64,000 nucleotides of DNA from JABFRJ01 sp963847145 (GTDB taxonomy: Bacteria > Pseudomonadota > Alphaproteobacteria > Rhizobiales > Hyphomicrobiaceae), in assembly GCA_963847145.1 (NCBI GenBank), contig CAWJYN010000003.1, forward strand, positions 1,240,001 to 1,304,000. Reading direction: 5' to 3'. Shown here in pieces: positions 1-7,903 of the stretch. The notes beneath the pieces were generated by a model. The model was not told the origin of the DNA, made no database searches, and was given only the letters and a program-made list of their open reading frames with translations. The translations under genes were made by a program, and so were the position numbers. Positions within the stretch are counted from its first letter, which is position 1. Every line of letters starts with the position of its first letter.

Positions 1-938
1 GCCAAAATGCCACCGTGCTCGGCTTCCAGATCGAAATAGTCCAGCGCGCGGCTGATGTAGAGATAGCTGTTGGCGTCGAAGCGATCGACGAAGGTCGAGC
101 CCTGATGGCGCAGATAACTCTCAACCTGGAAATCTGCGTCGAAGGAGAACGTCTTGGCGATGCGCGCTTGCAGATTGCGGCCGAACTTTTCTTGCAATGC
201 ATCTTCTGAGAGGTAGGTGATATGCGCGGCCATGCGCGCAACGGCGAGCCCGTTGCGCGGACTGGTGCCGAGTTCGGCATAGCGGCCGCCGCGCCATTCT
301 GGATCGGCCATCACGGCCTGACGCCCAACTTCGTGGAAGGCTATGTTCTGCGCGGAGTGCCATGCAGCGGTGGCGATAGGCACGGCGGCGAAAACGCGGT
401 CGCCATGGTGGGCTGCCCACTCGAGCACCTGCATGCCGCCCATTGAACCACCGATGACAGCGAAGAGTTGATCTATGCCGAGGCGATCGATCAAACGCAC
501 TTGGGCGTCAACCATGTCGCCAATGGTGATGACAGGGAAATCAAGTCCATAGGGCTTGTTGGTTTCAAGGTTGAGCGATGCAGGGCCAGTCGACCCGAGG
601 CAGCCACCGAGCACGTTTGAGCAGATGACAAAGAAACGATCGGTGTCGATGGGCCGGCCAGGGCCGACCATGGTCACCCACCAACCCGGTTTACCGGTGA
701 TCGGATGGACATTGGCGACGTGCTGATCGCCCGTCAGAGCATGACAGATGAGGATCGCGTTCGTCTTGGTTGCGTTCAGCGTGCCATAGGTCTGGAAGGC
801 TATATCGAACGGCGCGAGCGACTTGTCGCAATCCAGTTTGAGCGGTTCGGAGGGACCGAAATGGGCCATTTGGCTGGCCAGACCGACATGGGCCAGCGAA
901 GCGCTGACTGCTCCAATCTGCTGGTCATCTTGCGCCAT
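1..938 (-). CDS. metX: Homoserine O-acetyltransferase MetX, C-terminus outside window
   Basis: This enzyme acylates L-homoserine with an acyl-CoA, the first committed step of methionine synthesis in the cytoplasm. It is an alpha/beta-hydrolase fold protein. About 312 residues are visible from the ATG complementary to 936-938. The nucleophile elbow GGSMGGMQ puts the catalytic serine near residue 165, and GSTGPASL earlier matches the MetX family. The reading frame stays open to base 1, so the end with the catalytic Asp and His lies beyond the window. A SAM-II riboswitch sits about 100 nt upstream in the leader, which agrees with methionine biosynthesis. Some MetX-like proteins use succinyl-CoA; sequence alone does not settle this. 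Confidence 0.95.
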   Translation of the reverse strand, partial: MAQDDQQIGAVSASLAHVGLASQMAHFGPSEPLKLDCDKSLAPFDIAFQTYGTLNATKTNAILICHALTGDQHVANVHPITGKPGWWVTMVGPGRPIDTDRFFVICSNVLGGCLGSTGPASLNLETNKPYGLDFPVITIGDMVDAQVRLIDRLGIDQLFAVIGGSMGGMQVLEWAAHHGDRVFAAVPIATAAWHSAQNIAFHEVGRQAVMADPEWRGGRYAELGTSPRNGLAVARMAAHITYLSEDALQEKFGRNLQARIAKTFSFDADFQVESYLRHQGSTFVDRFDANSYLYISRALDYFDLEAEHGGIL

Positions 939-1034
939 GAAACATCAACCCTTCGGACGCTCCGTCAAAACGGCGCGTCAGAAAACACCAGCCGGTCAAA
1001 AACGAGCAGACCGGAACACCGGAAGGGTGGAACG

Positions 1035-1092
1035 GCCCTTTAGCGAGTTATTTTACGTGGCTGCAAGCCGGCCGGCCAAATCACCACGACGC
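1035..1092 (-). promoter_or_regulatory. SAM-II riboswitch in the metX leader
   Basis: Read on the minus strand, this stretch carries the SAM-II hallmarks in order: CGTGG, then TGATTTG, a short variable loop, TTGCAGCCACG, an A-rich linker, and GCTAAAGGG. CGTGG (complement of 1084-1088) can pair with CCACG (complement of 1056-1060) to form P1. The downstream GCTAAA block can form the pseudoknot with the loop. SAM-II elements are known from alphaproteobacteria in front of metA, metX and related genes, where SAM binding represses expression. The aptamer lies about 100 nt before the metX start, so an additional expression platform is possible. Confidence 0.9.
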
Positions 1093-1099
1093 GGAGTAA

Positions 1100-1128
1100 C
1101 GGTAGCGCCTGTCGGTGAGGGCCGTCAA
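1100..1128 (-). promoter_or_regulatory. Candidate metX promoter
   Basis: On the minus strand TTGACG (complement of 1123-1128) is followed after 17 bp by CTACCG (complement of 1100-1105). This resembles the alphaproteobacterial housekeeping pattern TTGAC-N17-CTANNN. A start about 7 nt further on would place the first transcribed base at the 5' edge of the SAM-II aptamer. The -10 match is moderate. Confidence 0.5.
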
Positions 1129-1143
1129 GGCAAGTGGTTACGC

Positions 1144-1481
1144 GGTAGTGTCTCAGTTTCAATTTGGACTGCTCATCAAGCGCTCCATTTTTTCCTCCCC
1201 CCTCAAGGGGGAGGAAGAAAGTGCAAGCCAATTTTCAAACTTGGGGAGGTCGGCGTCTGCACGATTTTTCGACTTCCGAAAAATCGTCTGCCGCGCCGGG
1301 TGAGGGTGATGTTTCGTGCCGCGCGTGACGCTCGTCACCCCCACCCCAAACGCCAGCGGCTTAGACCGGCCGAACGTGTGTTGCGAGACCTGTGCTGGCC
1401 GGTCTAAACCGGTGGCGTTTGGCCCTCCCCCCTCGAGGGGGAGGAAAAAAGTAACGGCAAAGTTCAAACTGAGACACTGCC
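1144..1481. mobile_element. MITE-like non-autonomous element with 16-bp TIRs and 8-bp target duplication
   Basis: The left end GGTAGTGTCTCAGTTT (1144-1159) and the complement of the right end (1466-1481) match at 15 of 16 positions. The 8-mer GGTTACGC directly abuts both ends (1136-1143 and 1482-1489), as expected for a target-site duplication. The 338-bp interior encodes no convincing protein. It contains nested palindromes: about 1192-1216 (C-run/G-run), 1261-1287 (11-bp perfect arms), 1348-1371 with 1397-1420 (24-nt arms, 22 matching), and about 1424-1446. This is a typical miniature inverted-repeat transposable element. Several IS families make 8-bp duplications, and the parent cannot be named from the ends alone. 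Confidence 0.85.
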
Positions 1482-1483
1482 GG

Positions 1484-2452
1484 TTACGCAGGTTTTGCGT
1501 ACGCCCTTGTGCGGACGCCAGCCAGAGCTGAAGTGTGCATCTTTTTGCCGTTGTCATCTGCCGACACTTCGACCCGCGCGGCGATTGCCAAGCACAACGC
1601 CGATACGAGAGCACCGCCGGCAATGTCCATAAGGTGGTGCCCACCGATGGGCAGCGTGGTCACAAGAACCGCACCGGTGAGTAGGACGTTGAACGGCCCG
1701 ACCCAGCGCATGTGCCAGGTTGCCCAGGCGGCCATAACGGTCTGAACCGTGTGGTACGACGGGAACTGAATGATGCCCAATCGAGGAATATCAAGAGAGC
1801 GCAGCGTACCGGCACGAACCGCATCGAAGTCCGGCAGGTAATGCGCCGGGTCTGTGTAGAGACTGATCTGGCCAAGCGGATTGAACGACACCCCGTAGGT
1901 CCGATAGGCGCCGGCCGCGGGCAAAATTGCCGACAGTAGAATTGTTGCGATGGTAGCGAGCAAGAGCCCGGTCACGAATGTATTGAGACGATCACGCTGT
2001 CTCAGCACTGTCAGGACGACAATGGACGCGCCGACCTGCAGCACTGAGTAGCCATAGATCCACGTGAAGATGCGGGCGACCCATGGGCTTTCATCAGTGA
2101 AGCGCTGCAGTGAAACCCAATCGAAACCGATCGCCTGATCCATGCGGCTCAAAAGCCCATCAACCACCGGCGCATTGAAACCGGCGGCGACGTAACTGGC
2201 CGGCGACAGCACCGATAGCATAGCGAGCCAAAGAGCCGCCAAGGTGAAGGTTTCAGCCAATACCCCGCTTTTCAACGAAACCTTGGCGAGCCCGGCAATG
2301 CCCAACAGACCAACACAGACAGCGATGGTGAACTGGACGTGCACCATCGGCAATTCAAAGCCAAGGGCAGCACCTGTGCCGGTGGCCGCAACAGCGAAGA
2401 TGGCGAGGACGAACCAAGCGAAAGGGCTGGGGGCGGCAGGGAGAATGTGCAT
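1484..2452 (-). CDS. PAP2-superfamily membrane phosphatase
   Basis: A 322-residue integral membrane protein with about six or seven hydrophobic segments. The C-terminal part carries the PAP2 phosphatase pattern: FPSYHTV near residue 230 and GGHHLMDI near residue 275, matching the PSxH and Sx(5)HxxxD histidine motifs. The arrangement resembles the inositolphosphotransferase (Aur1/Ipt1-like) branch, whose members act on lipid phosphates at the membrane; the substrate here is unknown. The stop codon (complement of 1484-1486) lies inside the 8-bp duplication of the adjacent MITE, so the insertion landed exactly at the 3' end of the gene and the protein is essentially undisturbed. Confidence 0.85.
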   Translation of the reverse strand: MHILPAAPSPFAWFVLAIFAVAATGTGAALGFELPMVHVQFTIAVCVGLLGIAGLAKVSLKSGVLAETFTLAALWLAMLSVLSPASYVAAGFNAPVVDGLLSRMDQAIGFDWVSLQRFTDESPWVARIFTWIYGYSVLQVGASIVVLTVLRQRDRLNTFVTGLLLATIATILLSAILPAAGAYRTYGVSFNPLGQISLYTDPAHYLPDFDAVRAGTLRSLDIPRLGIIQFPSYHTVQTVMAAWATWHMRWVGPFNVLLTGAVLVTTLPIGGHHLMDIAGGALVSALCLAIAARVEVSADDNGKKMHTSALAGVRTRAYAKPA

Positions 2453-2585
2453 GCCTTAGCCACCACTGCTCACGGGACCGGCTGGCGCCACGCGTTTGGA
2501 ACGCTGCTTATCGCGCTAACAGAGCGGACATCGCAGGCTCGTAGATCCCATTGATCCACAAGCCTGCGGGGTTACCTGGCCGCCC

Positions 2586-3104
2586 TTAGTTCGAACCGGG
2601 CGTGCCCTTTTCGAAGCCGTTGCCTTCGGAGAACTTGATCTTCTCCTTGGCCGACTTAAGTGTCGAAGTCAGGAAGCCGATATCGTCACCAAGAGTGGCG
2701 GTTGGGTTGCATTGTGGCATGCAGGCGAAGGTTTGCCGGGCGGTGCCACGCGTTAAGTTGACGACGCCGACCTCGTCACGACGGACCGAGATGCGCTGAT
2801 CCTGGATAACGTTGCGCTCGCCATCCAATGCGATAATGTTGGTGATGCCGTAACTCTTGCCGGTGATCACCAGTATGTTGCCCGACTGGATTGTAACATC
2901 GGCGATGCTTGGATTGCCGACGATGATTTCGGAAGCGGGACGCGTCAGCCGCAGTATCTGCGATTGATCGTATTTGACGATGAGATCATCGGCGCAAGCA
3001 ATTGTCGTAACGCCAGCGAAAGCGGACGCGGCGACGAGCGTACGCACAGCGAGACGCGCAACAAGCTGCAGGCCGAGGAAGGAAGTCTGTTTGTGGGCGG
3101 GCAT
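2586..3104 (-). CDS. Exported protein with CpaC-type pilus-assembly N-terminal domain
   Basis: A 172-residue protein with an N-terminal signal sequence (about residues 15-38, ending ACA-DD). The following 75 residues, including ASEIIVGNPSIADV and VITGKSYGITNIIALD, match the pilus_N domain found at the front of CpaC/RcpA secretins. The same block occurs in CpaC of this locus (RDVMVADPSKVDAIV). The secretin channel domain is absent. The tail has a Cys pair (ACMPQC) and a charged segment. It is divergent from the Flp pilin gene and probably acts in the periplasm with the secretin. An accessory of the Tad machine is the best guess; its exact role is unknown. Confidence 0.75.
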   Translation of the reverse strand: MPAHKQTSFLGLQLVARLAVRTLVAASAFAGVTTIACADDLIVKYDQSQILRLTRPASEIIVGNPSIADVTIQSGNILVITGKSYGITNIIALDGERNVIQDQRISVRRDEVGVVNLTRGTARQTFACMPQCNPTATLGDDIGFLTSTLKSAKEKIKFSEGNGFEKGTPGSN

Positions 3105-3485
3105 GGAGCGTTCACCTACCAGGAGCGGACAACGGAGCGCCCCGGATTAAGGCCGGGATCGCACGACGAACGCGGTACAACTGCCGTCACTCTCACCTGC
3201 AATCATGAAGAAAGTGCAAAATCTAGTTTCAAATCGGCTGTTCGACACGCAGAGTACCGCTGCGGGCTGGAGCATGGTTGATTCTTCTTTTCTTTAAACT
3301 GGATTTTCACCACTTTCCCTAACACTCGGCGCTCACGGTTGCGATTGAAGCGCTTGAGCCCCCAAATTAACTCAACTTTAAACCGCGGCCGGTAACTTCC
3401 ACGTTAGTTCAGCCACACGGGGCGGGTGCCCTCGGTCGAACTGCCCGCGCATTCAGCGCTTCAGTCAAGAGTTGGGAGACTCACT
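3105..3485. other. Divergent intergenic region upstream of the Flp pilin
   Basis: This 381-bp spacer separates the leftward CpaC-N-like gene from the rightward pilin. It is less GC-rich than its surroundings (AT-rich tracts at 3285-3400) and must hold promoters for both. I found no promoter pair or operator that I can assign with confidence. The pilin RBS GGGAG lies near 3474-3478. Confidence 0.5.
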
Positions 3486-3659
3486 ATGCAGAACCTCATC
3501 GCACGTTTCGTCAAGGACGAGTCCGGCGCCACCGCCATCGAGTACGGCCTCATCGCCTCGCTCATCTCGGTTGCCATCATCTCGGCCGCTTCGACCCTCG
3601 GCAAGAACGTCGCCAACACGTTCACCGCCGTCTCGAGTCAGATGACTTCCACCAAGTAA
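3486..3659 (+). CDS. flp: Flp/Fap-type pilin
   Basis: A 57-residue type IVb prepilin, the main subunit of Tad pili. A short basic leader ends at residue 14 in the prepilin peptidase site DESG/ATAIEYG, with the conserved Glu at +5 and the Flp signature EYGLIA. One hydrophobic helix follows. The start at 3486 has GGGAG about 8 nt upstream; starting earlier would add non-pilin residues. The gene is monocistronic by appearance, ending in a strong terminator, as expected for a highly expressed pilin. A close paralogue lies at 25648-25821 (46 of 57 residues identical). Confidence 0.95.
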   Translation: MQNLIARFVKDESGATAIEYGLIASLISVAIISAASTLGKNVANTFTAVSSQMTSTK

Positions 3660-3713
3660 TGGTCTTAGCGTGAGGCTCGCAAGGGCCGCACGCCCAGCCG
3701 ACTTTGGTAGATT

Positions 3714-3760
3714 ATTCAAACGGGCCGGAAGCCAGTCGCTTCCGGCCCGTTTGAATTTTT
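3714..3760 (+). terminator. Strong intrinsic terminator after the Flp pilin
   Basis: Two perfect 19-bp arms (3714-3732 and 3738-3756) enclose a 5-nt loop and run into a T tract. It separates the pilin transcript from cpaA. Confidence 0.95.
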
Positions 3761-3897
3761 GGGATCGCAAGCGAAACGCTGACAGTCTGTCCGGCAGCGC
3801 TGCGGGCTTAATGGCGCGTTAACTGCTGTCCCCTAGTCTCCGATGGAAGTGTCGTTTGACGCTCCAGCACCGGCTTTTCAACTGACGAGGCACGCGC

Positions 3898-4401
3898 GTG
3901 TATCAGATTGCAATCCTGACCGTGTTCCCCATCGCCGTCATTTTTGCCGCTGCGATGGACCTTTTCAGCATGACAATTCCCAACCGGATCTCGCTGGTTT
4001 TGGTGGGTGGCTTCTTTTGCTTGGCGCCCTTCGCCGGCCTCAGTATTCAAGACATCGGTATGCATGTGCTGGCTGGCCTGATGATGTTGGCCATAACGAT
4101 TGTGCTGTTCGCCAGAAACTACATCGGTGGCGGGGACGCAAAGCTTGCGTCGGCCGTTGCACTTTGGCTCGGCTTCGGTGACCTTCTCGACTACGCGATC
4201 GGGGCCTCTTTGCTTGGCGGCTTGCTGACCATGGCGTTCCTCGTATTCCGCCAGATCCCGTTGCCTTATGCTTGGGCTCAGGCACCATGGATTGAGCGGC
4301 TGCATACGCCACGCGGTGGCATTCCTTACGGCATCGCGCTAGCAGCAGCTGGACTGATTGTTTACAATCAGTCGTTCTGGCTGCGCTCAGTCGCCGGGTG
4401 A
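3898..4401 (+). CDS. cpaA: Prepilin peptidase CpaA (TadV-like)
   Basis: A 167-residue inner-membrane aspartic protease of the A24 family that removes the Flp leader peptide. Hydrophobic helices fill most of the length. The two catalytic aspartates are visible in AAAMDLFSMTIPN near residue 21 and in the GGGDAKL motif near residue 80. The length is normal for the short TadV/CpaA type that lacks the N-methylation domain. The start is GTG at 3898. It sits directly after the pilin terminator and before cpaB, within the Tad locus. Confidence 0.93.
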   Translation: MYQIAILTVFPIAVIFAAAMDLFSMTIPNRISLVLVGGFFCLAPFAGLSIQDIGMHVLAGLMMLAITIVLFARNYIGGGDAKLASAVALWLGFGDLLDYAIGASLLGGLLTMAFLVFRQIPLPYAWAQAPWIERLHTPRGGIPYGIALAAAGLIVYNQSFWLRSVAG

Positions 4402-4447
4402 GCCCGCGCAGCACAGACGACACTTGAGGTTTCACATTGAATTTGGA

Positions 4448-4476
4448 GGCGGGCGCCGCATGGCACTCGCCTTTTT
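4448..4476 (+). terminator. Terminator- or attenuator-like hairpin between cpaA and cpaB
   Basis: Ten-base arms 4448-4457 and 4462-4471 pair with one mismatch and one G-T pair around a GCAT loop, followed by TTTTT. The 218-bp gap after cpaA is unusual for this otherwise tight locus, so cpaB onward may have its own promoter. A lone TTGACC occurs at 4486-4491 without a clear -10. Confidence 0.55.
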
Positions 4477-4619
4477 CGTTGTTTGTTGACCATCGCGCAC
4501 AATCGATTTTCGAAATGCCCAGTTTTGACACCGCCATTAACGCGCTGTTGAGGTTTGTCGCGCAGTGTAAGCCTACGCAGAGCAGCTGGCTCTTTTCAAA
4601 AACGGGGATTTCGAGCGTC

Positions 4620-5423
4620 ATGCGGAAAGGGCAAATTATCGCGGCCGGCGTTGCGGCAGTGTTCGGCCTGGGCTCGGTTGGCCTGCTCGCCACCTATGCG
4701 TCGCGCAAGCCTGATACTCTGATTGTGCCCACGCAGGTCAATACGACCCAGGTGCTGGTCGCCAAGACGCAGATCGAGCTTGGGCAAATCGTCAACCGCG
4801 AGAACTTTCGCTGGCAGGAATGGCCGGCCGGCGCCGTGTCGGGTGGTTACATCAAGTCGAATCCGGGCGGCAAAGATCCAATGCAGCCGCTGATCGGCTC
4901 GGTTGCACGCGCACCCATTCTCAAGGACGAGCCAATCACGCCTGCCAAACTCGTCAAGCCAGGCGATGGTGGCGTGCTGGCCGCAATCCTGCCAGCTGGC
5001 ATGCGCGCTATTTCGACGAAGATCAAAGAAGAGACTGCTGTCGGCAAATTGATCCTGCCCAACGACCATGTTGACGTCATTCTCATTCAGCGGCGGCGTG
5101 CGGCGCGCGGCGGCGGCGAAGAATTCGTCTCCGATACTCTGTTCCGCAACGTGCGCGTTCTCGCCATCGGGCAGCTGATCGCTGCCGCCGAAGGCAAGAA
5201 GGGCGCCGACGGCCTGACAGCGACCCTCGAACTGACCCCACGTCAGACCGAGCTCCTCGCACTTGCAAACTCAATGGGCGAAATTTCGCTCGCGCTTCGA
5301 TCGGTGGCCGACATGTCGGCGGCCAATGGTCCCAGTGCCGGCAATGGTCTGAATGGCCAGCGCGGCAATTCCATTCGTGTCCTGCGTTACGGTGTTAAGT
5401 CGCGTGCTTATGGCGTGAACTGA
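4620..5423 (+). CDS. cpaB: Flp pilus assembly protein CpaB (RcpC)
   Basis: A 267-residue periplasmic protein of the Tad machine, anchored by an N-terminal hydrophobic segment (residues 6-25, IIAAGVAAVFGLGSVGLLAT). An SAF-type domain follows (VLVAKTQIELGQIVNRENFRWQEWP, residues about 43-67) and then an RcpC-type region (GMRAISTKI, DHVDVILI). These proteins associate with the secretin. The frame is open upstream to 4437, but the ATG at 4620 places the membrane anchor at the N-terminus as the family expects, so I chose it. It is followed after about 45 bp by cpaC. Confidence 0.9.
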   Translation: MRKGQIIAAGVAAVFGLGSVGLLATYASRKPDTLIVPTQVNTTQVLVAKTQIELGQIVNRENFRWQEWPAGAVSGGYIKSNPGGKDPMQPLIGSVARAPILKDEPITPAKLVKPGDGGVLAAILPAGMRAISTKIKEETAVGKLILPNDHVDVILIQRRRAARGGGEEFVSDTLFRNVRVLAIGQLIAAAEGKKGADGLTATLELTPRQTELLALANSMGEISLALRSVADMSAANGPSAGNGLNGQRGNSIRVLRYGVKSRAYGVN

Positions 5424-5468
5424 ACTCGCTCTTGCGAGCGTCCGAACGCAGTCCGAGGGGATTGGAAC

Positions 5469-7121
5469 ATGCAGGTATCACTTTGCCGGGCTTTGGGCGC
5501 GATGGCGCTCGCGCTCGCCATGGCCATTGGCGCGCCGCTGGGCGCGCAGATGCATCGCACTACTGAAGCAGCGCCTGACGGATCGGTCATGCAGATTCCG
5601 GCGCGCACAAATTTTCCGATCGCTAAAAAGATCACGCTCGGTGTTGGCCGGTCGATGATGCTGCAGTTTCCGATGGAACTGCGTGACGTGATGGTCGCCG
5701 ATCCATCGAAGGTGGACGCCATCGTCCAGACCTCGGACCGAGTGTTCCTGGTGGCACGCGGTGCCGGCTCGACCAACGCGTTCTTCTTCGACGCGCAAGG
5801 CAACCAAATCATGTCACTTGAGATCGCGATTGGCAGCGATCTGAGCTCGCTTGACAATCTGCTAAAGCGGTTGTTGCCGAGTTCCCAGATCCGCACCGAC
5901 CTGGCCGGTACGGCGATCGTGTTGATGGGCAGCGTGCGGACACCGGCGGACGCTGCACGCGCCGCTGACATCGCGACACAATTCGCATCGGCCAACAAGA
6001 ACCTGACGGGTTCCGGCTACTCTTACCAGTCCCAGACGGTTGGTGGCGTTACCACGACGTCGGGCAACTTCAATTACGGCTCGGGCCGCGATGCCCAGTC
6101 TGAGAAGAAGATCATCAACCTGCTCAGCATCGAAGGCGAAGAGCAGGTGATGCTCAAGGTCACGGTGGCGGAAGTTCAACGTTCTGTGCTGAAGCAGTTC
6201 GGCGTGAACTTCGCCTCCAACTTCTCAGTCGGGCCGTTCAACTTCTCGCCTATGACCAACAACAGTTTTCCAGTCACGAGTACCGCGCTTGGTGGCCTCG
6301 CTAAGTCCGGTAACGTCACATCGAGCGCGATCGCTGCTGCGATAAAAGATGGAAGTTCGATTCCGGCGACGTGCGCAAGCATTTTGCCAGCAACTTCGAA
6401 TGCCAACTACGTCAATAACCCAGGTATCGCTGGGGGATTCTCCGCGGGCGGCGCATGTCTCAGTTACGTCATCCAGGCACTTGAGCGGGAAGGCTTGGTG
6501 CGTACCTTGGCTGAACCCAATCTGACGGCGGTGTCGGGAGAATCTGCCAAGTTCCTTGCTGGTGGCGAGTATCCAGTGCCGGTTTCTGCTGACAATGGCG
6601 CCATCGGCATCCAGTTCAAAGAGTATGGTGTCGGCGTCGCGTTCACTCCGACAGTTCTGTCCGAAGGCCGCATCAGTCTGAAGATCGACACACAGGTGTC
6701 TGAACTCTCGAACGAAGGCGCCCTGGTGCTGTCCGGTACGCAGATCCCCTCGCTCAAGAAGCGCTCGGCCCTGTCGACTGTCGAGTTGCCTTCGGGCGGA
6801 TCGATTGTGATGGCTGGCCTGCTGTCTGACAGTGTCCGGCAGAACATCGACGGCACGCCTGGCTTGAAGGATCTGCCAATTCTCGGGACCCTCTTCCGCA
6901 GCCGCGACTTCCAGCAGAGTGAGTCGGAACTGGTCATCATCGTTACGCCGCTGATGGTACGTCCGACGGCTGCACAGAATCTCGCAAAACCTGATGACGG
7001 TCTCGCCGCTGCCTCTGACTTGAAGGCCAACTTCCTCGGCCATTTGAACCGGGTTTACGGGAAGGGCCGCGCCCTGCCCGACGGCGGTCTCAAGGGCAAC
7101 TACGGTTTCATCGTCGAATAA
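5469..7121 (+). CDS. cpaC: Outer-membrane secretin CpaC (RcpA)
   Basis: A 550-residue type II/III secretin that forms the outer-membrane channel for Tad pili. It has a signal peptide (residues 1-26, ending LGAQ) and a pilus_N domain (about 45-115). A BON-like segment with a Ser/Gly-rich stretch comes next (about 125-205). The secretin core occupies about 340-500, with GEYPVPVSADNGAIGIQFKEYGVG and the VPGLKDLPILG-like block (TPGLKDLPILGTLFRS) typical of secretins. The length is slightly above the usual, from a Ser/Asn-rich insert near residues 255-310. It is probably co-transcribed with cpaB and cpaD. Confidence 0.95.
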   Translation: MQVSLCRALGAMALALAMAIGAPLGAQMHRTTEAAPDGSVMQIPARTNFPIAKKITLGVGRSMMLQFPMELRDVMVADPSKVDAIVQTSDRVFLVARGAGSTNAFFFDAQGNQIMSLEIAIGSDLSSLDNLLKRLLPSSQIRTDLAGTAIVLMGSVRTPADAARAADIATQFASANKNLTGSGYSYQSQTVGGVTTTSGNFNYGSGRDAQSEKKIINLLSIEGEEQVMLKVTVAEVQRSVLKQFGVNFASNFSVGPFNFSPMTNNSFPVTSTALGGLAKSGNVTSSAIAAAIKDGSSIPATCASILPATSNANYVNNPGIAGGFSAGGACLSYVIQALEREGLVRTLAEPNLTAVSGESAKFLAGGEYPVPVSADNGAIGIQFKEYGVGVAFTPTVLSEGRISLKIDTQVSELSNEGALVLSGTQIPSLKKRSALSTVELPSGGSIVMAGLLSDSVRQNIDGTPGLKDLPILGTLFRSRDFQQSESELVIIVTPLMVRPTAAQNLAKPDDGLAAASDLKANFLGHLNRVYGKGRALPDGGLKGNYGFIVE

Positions 7122-7160
7122 CCATCGATCCCCGTCCCTTGGCGGACCATGGAGAGCATT

Positions 7161-7883
7161 ATGACCAAAGTCTCGACGCACCGGCTGCTGCGCACACGCG
7201 CTAGTCTGCTGGCGATTGCGGTGGCCAGCGCGGGCCTGGCAGGCTGCGATTCCATGCTGGGCGACCGGCAGGAACATTTCGACGCCGGCCAGCAACTTCT
7301 GACACCGGCTGAGCGGCATCCGATCATCGTTTCACAACAGCCTCACAAGATGTCGGTCAAGGTTGCTCGCGGCGCTGCCGGACTGGCACCGGCCCAGAAG
7401 GCTGCAATGATCGACTTCCTGACGCGCTATCGCGCCGCAGATGCCGGCAACAGCAAACTCATAATCTCGGTTCCGAGTGGCTCGGCAAACGAGGTATCGG
7501 CGATGAATGCGGTCGCCGATATGCGGCCGCTGCTGGCCGACCAGGGTTTTTCTGAAAGTTCGATTTCAATCGAGCCCTATCATGCCGAAGGCGATCCGCA
7601 GCCGCCGGTGCGGATCTCTTACCTGCGCTATGCCGCCGAAGGTCCGACATGCGGCAAGTGGCCGAGTAACGTCGCGGAAACCACCCGCAATGTAAACTAT
7701 GAGAACTTCGGCTGCGCCACGCAGAAGAACCTCGCCGCCATGGTCGCTAACCCGGCTGATCTGCTTGGCCCGCGGACCATGACGCCAGCCAGCGCCGACC
7801 GCCGCGACGTGACTTGGGGCGAATACGTGAAGGGCCGCCCGAGCGGTGCGTCCCGCAACGCGGATGAGCGGGTCACGAAGTAA
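7161..7883 (+). CDS. cpaD: Pilus assembly lipoprotein CpaD
   Basis: A 240-residue lipoprotein of the Tad system with a signal sequence ending in the lipobox LAGC near residue 29. CpaD proteins sit at the outer membrane beside the secretin. The middle contains the family pattern of short beta segments (KMSVKVARG, SKLIISVPSG) with FGCATQKNLAAMVANPADLLGPR near the end, the most conserved CpaD stretch. I chose the ATG at 7161 because GGAG lies just upstream; the earlier ATG at 7149 would add four residues. It sits in tight tandem with cpaC and cpaE. Confidence 0.93.
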   Translation: MTKVSTHRLLRTRASLLAIAVASAGLAGCDSMLGDRQEHFDAGQQLLTPAERHPIIVSQQPHKMSVKVARGAAGLAPAQKAAMIDFLTRYRAADAGNSKLIISVPSGSANEVSAMNAVADMRPLLADQGFSESSISIEPYHAEGDPQPPVRISYLRYAAEGPTCGKWPSNVAETTRNVNYENFGCATQKNLAAMVANPADLLGPRTMTPASADRRDVTWGEYVKGRPSGASRNADERVTK

Positions 7884-7903
7884 GACGCTAAGGAGAGTTG
7901 CAC

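Noticed and set aside
4437..4619. N-terminal extension of CpaB to 4437
   Set aside because: The added 61 residues would bury the membrane anchor, and the region contains a terminator-like hairpin; the ATG at 4620 fits the family.
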